Positions 32,581-41,681 of a stretch of 58,266 nt of DNA are shown one piece after another (within the stretch, counting starts at the first letter, position 1; every line of letters starts with the position of its first letter). The notes under the pieces were generated by a model. That model did no database searches and was not told where the DNA came from. It saw nothing but the letters and a program-made list of their open reading frames with translations. The DNA lies in the NCBI RefSeq assembly GCF_002863005.1, contig NZ_PKDG01000035.1:1-58266 (forward strand), read 5' to 3'. The DNA comes from Pseudoxanthomonas sp. (GTDB lineage: Bacteria > Pseudomonadota > Gammaproteobacteria > Xanthomonadales > Xanthomonadaceae). Both the position numbers and the translations under genes were made by a program.

Positions 32581-33217
32581 CCTCGATATCGAACTGGCAG
32601 GACAGCCTGTACGACTGCTCGCCGATCGCGCCATGTTCTGGCCGGCGCAATCCCTGCTGCTGATCGCGGACCTCCATCTCGGCAAAGGCGAGGCGTTGCG
32701 TCGTGGTGGCATCGCGGTACCGCGCGGCGGCACGCGCGACGATCTGGAACGCCTGCAGGCGTTGCTTGCCGCCACCGATGCACGCGAGCTGTGCGTGCTG
32801 GGCGACTTCCTGCATGGCGCCGGATCGGGCGGCGCGTGGCAGGAGGAGTGGCAGGCGTGGCGTGAGCGGCATGCGTCGTTGCCGATCACCGTGGTGGCAG
32901 GCAACCACGACCGCCATCTGCATGGACGCGCGTCGGACTGGCGGCTCGATCTCGCCTCCGAAGGCCTGCGACGCGGCCCGTTCGAGCTGCGCCATATACC
33001 CGGCGACGGGACGGGACACGTCATCGCAGGTCACGTGCATCCCCGCGTGCGCTATCCCGGCCTGCCAGGGCGATGGCCGACGTTCTGGCTGCGAACCGGG
33101 CTCACCGTCCTGCCCGCGTTTTCGCGCTTCACCGGCGGCGTCGAGCCGGTCCTGCGCGCCGGTGATCGCCAGGTCGCGTGCCTGGGCGGCCTGGTGGCGG
33201 CGTTGCCGGCGGGATAG
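32570..33217 (+). CDS. pdeM: Ligase-associated DNA damage response endonuclease PdeM
   Basis: A calcineurin-like metallophosphoesterase with motifs LIADLHLGKGE, LGDFLHG, AGNHDRHL and AGHVHPRVR. PdeM proteins close the exonuclease-ligase-helicase cassette and cut DNA in a metal-dependent way. ATG 32570 lies inside the end of the helicase gene and gives MQASLDIELAG; length 215 aa is normal. A 12-base gap separates it from the convergent fdhD. Confidence 0.9.
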   Translation: MQASLDIELAGQPVRLLADRAMFWPAQSLLLIADLHLGKGEALRRGGIAVPRGGTRDDLERLQALLAATDARELCVLGDFLHGAGSGGAWQEEWQAWRERHASLPITVVAGNHDRHLHGRASDWRLDLASEGLRRGPFELRHIPGDGTGHVIAGHVHPRVRYPGLPGRWPTFWLRTGLTVLPAFSRFTGGVEPVLRAGDRQVACLGGLVAALPAG

Positions 33218-33229
33218 ATCGGCGACGAC

Positions 33230-34045
33230 TCAGGCCTGCGCCATTCGTCCGGGATGGCTGTAGACCACATGCCGGCCCGGACGCGCGAAACCGACCAAGG
33301 TCATGCCGCATCCGATGGCCAGGTCCACCGCCAGCGCCGTGGGCGCCGATATCGCGGCGAGGAACGGAATGCCTGCCATCGCTGCTTTTGCCACCATTTC
33401 GTAACTCGCCCGGCTGGTGACCAGTGCGAAGCCCGATGCGGGATCGATGCCCTCCCGCCGCATGGCACCGATCAGTTTGTCCAGTGCGTTGTGACGACCG
33501 ACGTCTTCGCGTACCCGTGTGATCTTGCCGTCCACCCCCGCCCATGCGGCGGCGTGTACGGCGCCCGTCGCTGCGTTCAATCGTTGTCTTTGCGCCAGTT
33601 CGAACAGCGCGGCCTCCAGCGCCGATGAGGCGATGGCGCGCCCCTCGCCCACGGCCTCGGGTTGCCTGATGACATCTTCCAGGTGCCGGTTGCCGCAGAT
33701 GCCGCAGCCACTGCGACCGGGCAGCCAGCGTTGCTGGTCGGCGACACGCGCGGGCAGCGGAACGCGGGTGCGAACGTCGAGCTGGATGCCTTCCAGCAAG
33801 GGCTGCGCATCCACCGACACGAGATCGCCTGCCTCGATGCCGAGCTCGGTCCACGCGAAGCCATGCGCGAAGTCCTCCAGATCGCACGGCGACACCATCA
33901 TCACCGCCAGCGGTTCGCCGTTGCAGTGGATCGCGAGCGGTACCTCCTCGGCGAGCAGATCCTGGCGGACGGTCGATGCGCCCCCGGTGACGTCGACGAC
34001 CTCGCGTCGCGCCACGCCCCCGGTACGATCATCCGGCATCGACAT
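33230..34045 (-). CDS. fdhD: Formate dehydrogenase sulfurtransferase FdhD
   Basis: FdhD passes sulfur from the cysteine desulfurase IscS to the molybdenum cofactor of formate dehydrogenases. The catalytic loop SGCGICGNRHLED with the CxxC pair and the motifs DLEDFAHGFAWTE and VREDVGRHNALDKLIG are present. Length 271 aa is typical. The ATG lies 17 bases inside the end of the oxidoreductase gene, so the two are co-translated and the oxidoreductase is the probable client. Confidence 0.92.
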   Translation of the reverse strand: MSMPDDRTGGVARREVVDVTGGASTVRQDLLAEEVPLAIHCNGEPLAVMMVSPCDLEDFAHGFAWTELGIEAGDLVSVDAQPLLEGIQLDVRTRVPLPARVADQQRWLPGRSGCGICGNRHLEDVIRQPEAVGEGRAIASSALEAALFELAQRQRLNAATGAVHAAAWAGVDGKITRVREDVGRHNALDKLIGAMRREGIDPASGFALVTSRASYEMVAKAAMAGIPFLAAISAPTALAVDLAIGCGMTLVGFARPGRHVVYSHPGRMAQA

Positions 34046-36335
34046 GCGAATCGCGCACCTTGCTGACCACCACCGGGATCGACTTGTAGGCCGGCGTGCC
34101 GGAGTGCGGATCGTGGCTGTCCAGCGGCACCAGGCGGTTGCCTTCCGGGTAGTACATCGCGGCCGACCCTTGCGGCAGGTCGTATTCGACGGCGATGAAA
34201 CCCGACACCGTCCGCGTCGCGTCGTCGCCGGCCAGGTACGACACCACGTCGATCCGGTCGCCCTGCGCCAGCCCGCGCGCGCGCATGTCGTCGCGGTTCA
34301 TGAACACCACGTCGCGTCGCCCGCTGATCCCGCGATAACGATCATCGAAGCCGTAGATGGTGGTGTTGTACTGGTCGTGGGACCGGATGGTGGTCAGCGT
34401 CAGCAGGTCGCGACGGCCCGTGCCCGGATCCTCGTCGAGCCCGGGCGCGACCAGGAACCGCGCCTTCCCGCCAGGCCCCCAGTCGCGTTCGGACGCCCCC
34501 ACGTACAGTCGGAAACCGCCGGGCTCGCGAACGCGGCGGTTGAAGTCCTTGAACATCGGGAACACCGCTTCGATGTCATCCCGGATGCGGTCGTAGTCGC
34601 CGACCAGGCCATCCCAGTCCACTTTCGTCTGCGGCAACGTCGCTTTCGCGATGCCGGCCACGATGGCCGGTTCCGAGAGCAGGTGATCCGACGCCGGCGG
34701 CAGTCCACCCTGCGATGCATGCACCATCGACATCGAATCTTCCACCGTTACCGACTGCAGGCCGCTCGCCTGCAGGTCGCGTTCGGTGCGGCCCAGGCAG
34801 GGCAGCAGGAACGCCTGCTTCGCGGGAATCAGGTGCGAGCGGTTCAACTTGGTGGCGATATGCACGGCCAGGTCGAGCGTTCGCATCGCGGGAATCGTCG
34901 TCTCCGGGTCCGGCATCGCAACGGCCAGGTTGCCGCCCATGCACACCAGCGCACGCGAACGGCCGTCGCGGATCGCGCGCACCGCCTCGACGGCGTCGTG
35001 CCCGTGCGTGAGCGGGAACTCGAAGCCGTAGGTGCGCTTGATCGCATCGACCAGGGCCTGCGTTGGTTTTTCGGTGATCCCGACCGTGCGGTCGCCCTGC
35101 ACGTTCGAATGCCCGCGGATCGGCGCAATGCCGGCGCCCTGCCTGCCGATATTCCCGCGCAGCAGCATCAGGTTGGCCATCTGCTGCACGTTCTGCGTGC
35201 CACGGCGGTGCTGCGTCATGCCCATGCCGTAGCAGAGGATCACGCGGTCCGCCCTGGCGTAGAGCTGCGCGGCGGCGGCGATGTCGTCGCGTGCCAGGCC
35301 GGAATGCCTGACGATCTCTTCCCACGTCGTGCGCGCGAGATCCTCGCGCAACGCCTCCAGTCCTTCGGTGTGCTCGGCGATGAACGCATGGTCGAGCACG
35401 CCGTTGCCGCCGGCGGCGAGGTCGTCGGCATCGGCGTCCAGCAACCACTTCATCATGCCTTTCAGCAGCGCGAGGTCGCCGCCGATCTTCACCTGGTAAT
35501 AGGTCTGCGCGATCGGCGTGGCAGTGTTCGTCAGCATCTCGGCCGGGTGCTGCGGCGAGGTGAAGCGTTCCAGGCCGCGCTCCCGCAGCGGATTCACCGC
35601 CACGATGGGGACGCCGCGCTTCGAGACCTCCCGCAGCGTCGAGAGCATGCGGGGATGGTTGGTGCCGGGATTGTGGCCGAAGCTGAAGAGCGCATCGCAG
35701 TGCGCGAAATCGTCCAGCGTCACCGTGCCCTTGCCCACGCCGATGGATCCTGGCAACCCGACGCTGGTCGCCTCATGGCACATGTTCGAACAGTCGGGAA
35801 AGTTGTTGGTGCCGTACTCGCGCACCATCAGCTGGTACAGGAAGGCCGCTTCGTTGGACGTGCGGCCGGAGGTGTAGAACTCGGCCATGTCGGGATGCGG
35901 CAGCGCCCGCAGCGCTGCGCCGATGCGGGCGAACGCTTCGTCCCAGCCGATCGGCACGTAGCGGTCGGTATCGGCGTCGTAGGCCATCGGATGCGTCAGC
36001 CGGCCTTCGTCCTCCAGCGCGTGGTCGCTCCATTCCCACAGTTCCGCCAGCGTGTGGCGTGCGAAGAAGTCCGGAGTCGCGCGCTTGCCGGTGGCTTCCC
36101 ACGACACCGCCTTGGCGCCGTTCTCGCAGAACTCGAACGACGACGTGTGCTTCGGATCGGGCCAGGCGCAGCCCGGGCAATCGAACCCGGTGGGCTGGTT
36201 GACGCGGCGCAGCGCCGAGGTCTCGCGACCGACCGCCATCTGGCTCTTCACCGCGCGGGCGACGGCGGCGAGTGCGCCCCATCCGCCGGCTGCGCCATCG
36301 TACTCGTCGATGCCCGGGACCTTGCGTTCACTCAT
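34029..36335 (-). CDS. FdhF/YdeP-family molybdopterin oxidoreductase, 768 aa
   Basis: The protein has the molybdopterin oxidoreductase fold with an N-terminal Cys motif FDCPGCAWPDP, the cofactor-ligand region NNFPDCSNMCHEATS, and the C-terminal dinucleotide-binding motif RSHDQYNTTIYGFDDRYRG. The length and the sparse N-terminal Cys set fit the YdeP/FdhF-family branch, not a canonical FdhF with a 4Fe-4S CxxCxxxC set. Its substrate is unknown; YdeP is linked to acid resistance in E. coli. ATG 36335 gives MSERKVPG; a longer start at 36413 lies in the intergenic region. Confidence 0.82.
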   Translation of the reverse strand: MSERKVPGIDEYDGAAGGWGALAAVARAVKSQMAVGRETSALRRVNQPTGFDCPGCAWPDPKHTSSFEFCENGAKAVSWEATGKRATPDFFARHTLAELWEWSDHALEDEGRLTHPMAYDADTDRYVPIGWDEAFARIGAALRALPHPDMAEFYTSGRTSNEAAFLYQLMVREYGTNNFPDCSNMCHEATSVGLPGSIGVGKGTVTLDDFAHCDALFSFGHNPGTNHPRMLSTLREVSKRGVPIVAVNPLRERGLERFTSPQHPAEMLTNTATPIAQTYYQVKIGGDLALLKGMMKWLLDADADDLAAGGNGVLDHAFIAEHTEGLEALREDLARTTWEEIVRHSGLARDDIAAAAQLYARADRVILCYGMGMTQHRRGTQNVQQMANLMLLRGNIGRQGAGIAPIRGHSNVQGDRTVGITEKPTQALVDAIKRTYGFEFPLTHGHDAVEAVRAIRDGRSRALVCMGGNLAVAMPDPETTIPAMRTLDLAVHIATKLNRSHLIPAKQAFLLPCLGRTERDLQASGLQSVTVEDSMSMVHASQGGLPPASDHLLSEPAIVAGIAKATLPQTKVDWDGLVGDYDRIRDDIEAVFPMFKDFNRRVREPGGFRLYVGASERDWGPGGKARFLVAPGLDEDPGTGRRDLLTLTTIRSHDQYNTTIYGFDDRYRGISGRRDVVFMNRDDMRARGLAQGDRIDVVSYLAGDDATRTVSGFIAVEYDLPQGSAAMYYPEGNRLVPLDSHDPHSGTPAYKSIPVVVSKVRDSHVDAG

Positions 36336-36487
36336 CGGATCCCTGCCCTTGCATGTCGGAGAAAGAGACGCCTGCAGGATACCCGATGCCCTCGGACGGG
36401 TTGCATGCGTCATACATCGTGGCGCCTGTGAACCAGACGCTCAGGATGGGATTGCTAGCATGTCGACCTCGTCTGACCCGGTACCGC

Positions 36488-37744
36488 ATGCCTCCCGTGA
36501 TCCGTCTCCTGCTTCCGCTCACCGCCCTGCTCGCCAGCGTTGCGCTGCTGCTGGGTGGAAATGGCCTGCTCGGAACGCTGCTGGCCATGCGCAGCCAGGC
36601 CGAAGGTTGGGGCGAGCGTACGACGGGTCTGGTGATGTCGGGCTACTTCGTCGGCTTCTTCCTGGGTACGTTCACGGCGCCACCGCTGATCCGGCGCGTC
36701 GGCCACATCCGCGCATTCGCGTTCCACGCCGCGCTCGCGGCGGCGGCGGTGCTGGTGTACCCGCTGTGGAGGGAGCCGGTCGGATGGATGCTGCTGCGCG
36801 TGGTCACCGGCATGTCGCTGGTCGGGCTGTGCACCGTGATCGAAAGCTGGTTGAACGCGCAGGCCGCGCCCGAGCACCGCAGCCGCGTGTTCGGCGTGTA
36901 CATGGTGGTCTCGCTGCTCGCCCTGGCGGCCGGCCAACTGTTGCTCGACCTGCAGCCTCCGCGCAGCCCGGTGCTGTTCAGCGTCGTGGCGATCCTGTTC
37001 GCGCTGGCCATCCTGCCGGTCAGCGCGACACGGCTTTCGCCGCCGGTGATGACCGTCGCTCCGAAGGTGCACCTGCTGGAGATCTGCCGGGCGGCGCCGA
37101 GTGCGGCCGTCGGCGCGGTGCTCGCCGGCCTGGCGCTGGGCGCGTTCTGGGGCATGGGCGCGGTGTATGCGGCCTCGCTGGGCCTGGATCGCGCAGGCAT
37201 CGGCACTTTCATGGCAGTGACCATCATCGGCGGCGCTGCCCTGCAGTTGCCGATCGGCCGTCTGTCCGATCGCGGCGACCGCCGCAGCACGTTGGCGCTG
37301 GTCGCCGCCGCAGGCGCCGCCACTGCCCTGCTCGCGCTGCGTTTCGAGGGTCAGGCGCACGCCCTGTTCTTCCTGTTCGGCGGTCTGGCCTTCGCGCTGT
37401 ATCCGCTGGCCGTCGCGCACCTGCTGGACCGTCTGCCGGGGGAGCAGCTGCTCGCGGGCTGCAGCGCACTGCTACTGCTCAACGGCATCGGTGCCGCGAT
37501 CGGGCCCGCCGTGGCCGGTGCGCTGATGCAGCGCTTCGGTGCGGAGGCACTGCCGCTTTTCTTCGCCTGCACCCTGGGAGTGTTGGCGCTGGTGGCCGGT
37601 GGCCGCCGCCTGTTCAAGACGCGCCGGCTGCTGCATCCCGGCCGGTTCCACCCCATGCTGCGCACCACGCCGACCGCGCTGGAGATGCTGCCCGAAATTC
37701 CCGATGCGCCCGAGGCCCGAGAGCGCGATCCGCGCGGGAATTGA
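36488..37744 (+). CDS. MFS transporter (YcaD-like), 418 aa
   Basis: Twelve hydrophobic helices are visible, with the MFS loop-2/3 motif around RRVGHIRAF and the central loop RLSDRGDRRSTL. The N-terminal LGGNGLLGTLLAMRSQAEGW matches the YcaD/MFS_1 type. Substrate unknown. The ATG 36488 gives MPPVIRLLLPLTALL with the first helix directly after; longer frames start inside the divergent regulator region. The stop overlaps the FNR/Anr box in front of hemN. Confidence 0.82.
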   Translation: MPPVIRLLLPLTALLASVALLLGGNGLLGTLLAMRSQAEGWGERTTGLVMSGYFVGFFLGTFTAPPLIRRVGHIRAFAFHAALAAAAVLVYPLWREPVGWMLLRVVTGMSLVGLCTVIESWLNAQAAPEHRSRVFGVYMVVSLLALAAGQLLLDLQPPRSPVLFSVVAILFALAILPVSATRLSPPVMTVAPKVHLLEICRAAPSAAVGAVLAGLALGAFWGMGAVYAASLGLDRAGIGTFMAVTIIGGAALQLPIGRLSDRGDRRSTLALVAAAGAATALLALRFEGQAHALFFLFGGLAFALYPLAVAHLLDRLPGEQLLAGCSALLLLNGIGAAIGPAVAGALMQRFGAEALPLFFACTLGVLALVAGGRRLFKTRRLLHPGRFHPMLRTTPTALEMLPEIPDAPEARERDPRGN

Positions 37745-37754
37745 TCCCGATCAA
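37741..37754. promoter_or_regulatory. FNR/Anr binding site upstream of hemN
   Basis: TTGAT CCCG ATCAA is a perfect match to the FNR/Anr consensus TTGAT-N4-ATCAA. It begins in the stop codon of the MFS gene and ends 35 bases before the hemN ATG, suitable for oxygen-limited activation of the anaerobic heme enzyme. Confidence 0.85.
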
Positions 37755-37789
37755 TGCGGCATGGTGGGCCAGCCCCTAGCCTGCGCGAC

Positions 37790-39196
37790 ATGGGCCACGT
37801 CTCTCCAACCCCGATGTTCGATGCCGACCTGCTGCGGCGCTACGACACGCCCGGTCCGCGCTATACCTCGTACCCGACCGCGCCCCAGTTCAGCGCGCGC
37901 TTCGGTGCCCCGGAACTGCGCGCACATGCGGCGTCGACCAATGGCCTCGAGCACGCGCGCCCCCTGTCGCTCTACGTGCATGTCCCGTTCTGCACCAGTC
38001 CCTGCTTCTACTGCGGGTGCAATCGGGTCATCACGCGCGACAAGGCGCGTGGCGAGCTCTACCTCGACTATCTATACCGCGAGATCGCGCGGATGGCCCC
38101 GTTGTTCGACAGCGGCCGCCCCGTCGTGCAGCTGCATTTCGGTGGCGGTACGCCGAATTTCCTGACGCCGGCGCAGATCGCCGATTGCGTGGCCGAACTG
38201 CGCAGCCAGTTCACGTTCGCCGATCCGGCGACCATGGATTTCTCGATCGAACTGGATCCGCGCTTCGTCACGCCCGCCGACATCGCCGAGCTGGCCGCCG
38301 TGGGCTTCACGCGGGCGAGCCTGGGGGTGCAGGACTTCGACCCGGGCGTGCAGAAGGCGGTGAACCGATTGCAGGGCGTGGAAGAGACGCTCGCCATCGT
38401 GGCGGCATGCCGCGAACACGGCATGCGGTCGGTCAACATCGACCTGATCTATGGCCTGCCGAAGCAGACGCGCGACGGTTTCGCGAGGACGCTCGAGATC
38501 GTGCTCGACGCCAGGCCCGCCCGTATCGCCGTCTACAGCTATGCGCACCTGCCGCAGCTGTTCAAGCCGCAACAGCGCATCGCGGACGCCGACCTGCCCG
38601 ATCGCGAGACCAAGCTCGCCTTGCTCCAGGGGGCGATCGAGCGGTTGGTGGCGGCGGGCTACGTCTACATCGGCATGGACCATTTCGCCCTGCCCGACGA
38701 TGAGCTGGCACGTGCGCAGGCGCGCGGCGACCTGCATCGCAACTTCATGGGCTATACCACGCATGCCGAGAGCGACCTGATCGGGCTCGGCGTGAGCGCC
38801 ATCAGCCATATCGGCGACAGCTTCAGCCAGAATCCCCGCGACATCGCCAGTTGGGAACGCGCCATCGACGACGGACGCATGCCGGTCTGGCGCGGCATGC
38901 CGCTGGATCGCGACGACGTGTTGCGGGCGGAGGTCATCCAGGAACTGATGTGCCATGGCCGACTGGACTACGCGCGCATCGGACGGCGCTACGACATCGT
39001 GTTCACCGACTACTTCGCCGATGCGCTGTCGCGGCTGGCGCCGCTGGCAGACGACGGCCTGCTGACGTTCACGCGGGTCGGCATCCAGGCCACGCCCAAG
39101 GGTCGCCTGCTGCTGCGGGTGATCGCGATGTGCTTCGACCGCTACCTGCCAGCCGCACCGTCGCCGGACACGCCACGGTTCTCGCGCACGATCTGA
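37790..39196 (+). CDS. hemN: Oxygen-independent coproporphyrinogen III oxidase
   Basis: A radical SAM enzyme of heme synthesis. The cluster motif is VPFCTSPCFYCGCN (Cx3Cx2C plus the following C), with LHFGGGTPNFL, the N-terminal DTPGPRYTSYPTAPQF that binds substrate, and a HemN C-terminal domain. ATG 37790 gives 468 aa; an internal ATG at 37814 (MFDADLLRRYD) is a possible shorter start. Control by the FNR/Anr box at 37741 is expected, as in other gammaproteobacteria. Confidence 0.95.
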   Translation: MGHVSPTPMFDADLLRRYDTPGPRYTSYPTAPQFSARFGAPELRAHAASTNGLEHARPLSLYVHVPFCTSPCFYCGCNRVITRDKARGELYLDYLYREIARMAPLFDSGRPVVQLHFGGGTPNFLTPAQIADCVAELRSQFTFADPATMDFSIELDPRFVTPADIAELAAVGFTRASLGVQDFDPGVQKAVNRLQGVEETLAIVAACREHGMRSVNIDLIYGLPKQTRDGFARTLEIVLDARPARIAVYSYAHLPQLFKPQQRIADADLPDRETKLALLQGAIERLVAAGYVYIGMDHFALPDDELARAQARGDLHRNFMGYTTHAESDLIGLGVSAISHIGDSFSQNPRDIASWERAIDDGRMPVWRGMPLDRDDVLRAEVIQELMCHGRLDYARIGRRYDIVFTDYFADALSRLAPLADDGLLTFTRVGIQATPKGRLLLRVIAMCFDRYLPAAPSPDTPRFSRTI

Positions 39197-39205
39197 GACC
39201 CTCCT

Positions 39206-39649
39206 TCACCGGCACGCCTGGTTGACACGGTCGTCGAGCTTGCGGCTTGTCGCGAAATCGCGCTTCAGGCCAAGTCGCGCGTACGCCTGGTCGCGTGCGT
39301 GCTTGGCCCGTTCGCAGGCTACGGCATCGCGATGCATCGAGATCACCGCCCCCTGCGCGGCTGAATTTTGCCTGCGTTGCCTGGCCGGCGCGCGCTTCGT
39401 CCCCGCACCCGCCTGCGCCGGCATGGGCGTCGTGGCAACGACGGGACCGGCGGGCCGTGCGGGGTCCGGCGGGTAGTCGCGCACCCACTCTGTGTGGTGC
39501 GTCGACGGGCATGGCGCGGACTGGTAATGCGACTGGCCATCCTTGCCGCGGCATTTGTGGACGGGGTCGCTGCCCCAGGTGGAACTGCCCACGGCGACGA
39601 GCACGCAGGCCAGCACGAGGCGGAAGGCGCACGATGAAGAACGATGCAT
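39206..39649 (-). CDS. DUF4124-type secreted protein, 147 aa
   Basis: A signal peptide (LVLACVLVAVGSSTWG) is followed by a DUF4124-like N-terminal module DPVHKCRGKDGQSHYQSAPCP with two Cys, a Pro/Ala-rich linker and a helical C-terminus (ERAKHARDQAYARLG). The family is a common small periplasmic module of unknown role in Xanthomonadaceae. ATG 39649 starts MHRSSSCAF; a longer frame begins upstream of the signal peptide. Convergent with hemN, nine bases apart. Confidence 0.75.
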   Translation of the reverse strand: MHRSSSCAFRLVLACVLVAVGSSTWGSDPVHKCRGKDGQSHYQSAPCPSTHHTEWVRDYPPDPARPAGPVVATTPMPAQAGAGTKRAPARQRRQNSAAQGAVISMHRDAVACERAKHARDQAYARLGLKRDFATSRKLDDRVNQACR

Positions 39650-39804
39650 GGCGGGCTCTCCTGGCGGTGGAGCCTGCAGGCTCGCGTGCATGGCCGCGCG
39701 CAACCATCGGGGCATGTCGCACGGTGTCGTCGGACTTCGCCGCGTTCACCCTGCCATCACTTGCCGCCATGCGAGATGGCGGTCCATCCCGCCGGAGACG
39801 TCCC

Positions 39805-40179
39805 GTGGCTGCCGCCTATCTGTACCTCAACGCGATCATCTACCTGGTATTCGCCGCGTGGTGCACGCTGGCACCGGCGCGGACCGCGACGGCCATCGGC
39901 TACGCGTCGCTGACGCGCTCCGGACAGACCGAATACCTGACCATCTACGGCGGCCTGCAGCTCGGGCTGGCGTTCCTGTTCGCCTGGTTCGCCTGGACGC
40001 AGCAGATGCGCACCGGGCTGATCCTGGCGATGGCGCTGTATCTTCCGATCGTGCTGTATCGCAGTGCCGCGCTGATGCGCTGGTGGCCGGTGGAGACCAC
40101 GACGCTCGCCCTCGCGGTGACCGAGTGGCTGATGTTGGCGGCGGCGGTCTGGCTGTGGTGGCAGGGCCGCCCGGCCTGA
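39805..40179 (+). CDS. Small four-helix membrane protein, 124 aa
   Basis: Four hydrophobic helices occupy almost the whole protein (AAYLYLNAIIYLVFAAWCTL, LQLGLAFLFAWFAW, LILAMALYLPIVLYRS and LAVTEWLMLAAAVWLWW). Start GTG 39805 has GGAG about seven bases upstream; an in-frame ATG at 39769 is an alternative. It resembles DUF4345-type small membrane proteins but I cannot confirm the family. It is convergent with the amyloid operon. Confidence 0.6.
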   Translation: MAAAYLYLNAIIYLVFAAWCTLAPARTATAIGYASLTRSGQTEYLTIYGGLQLGLAFLFAWFAWTQQMRTGLILAMALYLPIVLYRSAALMRWWPVETTTLALAVTEWLMLAAAVWLWWQGRPA

Positions 40180-40188
40180 CACGTCGGA

Positions 40189-41637
40189 TCAGAAGTTGAT
40201 CGGCAGGCGTGCGGTGAAGGTCATGTCCGGCGTGTCGCGGGTAACCCCGACACCGAGCGCCACATTGAGCGACATCCTGTCGCTGAAACGATAGGTACCG
40301 CCCAGCAGCAACGTGCCGAGCGTGGTGCGCACGGCGCCGGCGACGTCCTCGCCATCCTGCTTCGCCTTGCCGACGATGCTGGTGTCGTAGCCGATGCTGA
40401 TGGCCGCCTTTTCGTTCAATGCCAGGCCCATCCCCAGGTTGAAGCCGAAGATGTCGCCGGCCTCGATGTCGCCGAGGAGTTCGGTCTGCCCGCCCAGTAC
40501 CCGGCGCGATACGTTGCTCCGCTTGAAGTTGTGGAGGTAGCTGAGGCTGCCGAAGAAGACGACCGGGTCGGAGGGATACAGCCACGTGATGCCCGGCTGC
40601 AGCGCATTGAATCCGCTGCCGGTGGGCAGGTCCAGCGGCAGACCGGTGCCGGTGGTGTTGGCCACGCAGCGCGTGACGCAATCGGTGGTGACGTCGAACA
40701 GGTCCCGGCCGGTGCGGCTCTTGTAGCGCAGCCACGCGATGTAGAACGGCTTGTCGGCCCCCCCGCGGTTGAGCTGGTAACGGCCCGTGACTTCCACGTC
40801 GCCCATGCCGCTGCCGCGCGCGTTGAAGACGCGGTCCTGGGCGGAGCCGGTGAAGATCTCGCGGCTGACGGTGTCGCTGTGGATGTAGACGTAGGGTAGC
40901 TTGGCTTCGACTTCCATGCGCCGGCTGACACCGTAGCGACCGGTCAGCGTGGCGACGGCGGTGGTCGTCTTCACCTGGCGCACGTCGATCAGGCCGATGA
41001 GGATCGCCGGGATGATCGTGTAGCCGACCAGGGCGACCCGATCATTCGCCGAGTACCCGTACTGAATGGCCGGCTCCACCACCAGCTTTCCCTTGGGCGT
41101 CAGCACGCCGGGCTGGTCGAAGATCTGCGCGACCTCGGGTGGCCGCGAGTCGCTTTCCGGTGCCTGCCCCACGCGCTCCGGTGCCGAACTGTCGCCCGCC
41201 CGGGGCGACGAGGCCTGCGCTTGCGCGCTGGCGTGCGGCGTCGCGGGCGATGGTCCCACGATGTAGGTCGGCGTCGGGGCCGGCGCGTCGCGAAACGTCG
41301 GCGCCTGGTTGAGCGAGGGGACGATGACGGGCGCGGGAGCCCCGCGTGCGCGGGCATTGGCGAGGATCTCTTCATTCAGCGCGTTCTGCAGGCCGAAGAT
41401 CTGCTGCTCCTGCGCGTGCATCAGTTCGCGCATCTGCTGCAGGCGCTGGTTCTGCTCGTTGAGCTGCCGCTGCAGCGCATCCAGTCGCGCGTCGGCCGTG
41501 ATCTCGTACGGCTGTGCGGGAATCGGCGACGCGGTGGCAGGCAACGGAACATCCTGCGCCCTCGCCTGCCCGGCCTGCACACCCAGCCCCACGGCCAAGG
41601 CCAGGGGTGCGACTTCGATCAGAGACGTCCCTTTCAT
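40189..41637 (-). CDS. fapF: FapF-like outer-membrane amyloid secretion channel, 482 aa
   Basis: After a signal peptide a trimeric coiled coil is visible (RLDALQRQLNEQNQRLQQM, then LMHAQEQQIFGLQNALNEEI), then a Pro/Ala-rich linker (residues 105-175) and a beta-barrel domain with repeating amphipathic strands ending LPINF, a C-terminal Phe. This is the layout of FapF, the trimeric pore that exports Fap amyloid. ATG 41637 starts MKGTSLIEV; the frame open to 42168 runs through the upstream gene. It is the last gene of the operon. Confidence 0.8.
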   Translation of the reverse strand: MKGTSLIEVAPLALAVGLGVQAGQARAQDVPLPATASPIPAQPYEITADARLDALQRQLNEQNQRLQQMRELMHAQEQQIFGLQNALNEEILANARARGAPAPVIVPSLNQAPTFRDAPAPTPTYIVGPSPATPHASAQAQASSPRAGDSSAPERVGQAPESDSRPPEVAQIFDQPGVLTPKGKLVVEPAIQYGYSANDRVALVGYTIIPAILIGLIDVRQVKTTTAVATLTGRYGVSRRMEVEAKLPYVYIHSDTVSREIFTGSAQDRVFNARGSGMGDVEVTGRYQLNRGGADKPFYIAWLRYKSRTGRDLFDVTTDCVTRCVANTTGTGLPLDLPTGSGFNALQPGITWLYPSDPVVFFGSLSYLHNFKRSNVSRRVLGGQTELLGDIEAGDIFGFNLGMGLALNEKAAISIGYDTSIVGKAKQDGEDVAGAVRTTLGTLLLGGTYRFSDRMSLNVALGVGVTRDTPDMTFTARLPINF

Positions 41638-41681
41638 GATGTTCCCCTTGTCTTGCTGGGTGGTCGGGATTGCGTGGTCGC

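Noticed and set aside
33519..36431. Very long open frame antisense to the molybdopterin oxidoreductase gene
   Set aside because: High-GC codon bias keeps the opposite frame open; the translation is Arg/His/Val-rich with no domain, while the - strand frame has clear molybdopterin motifs.
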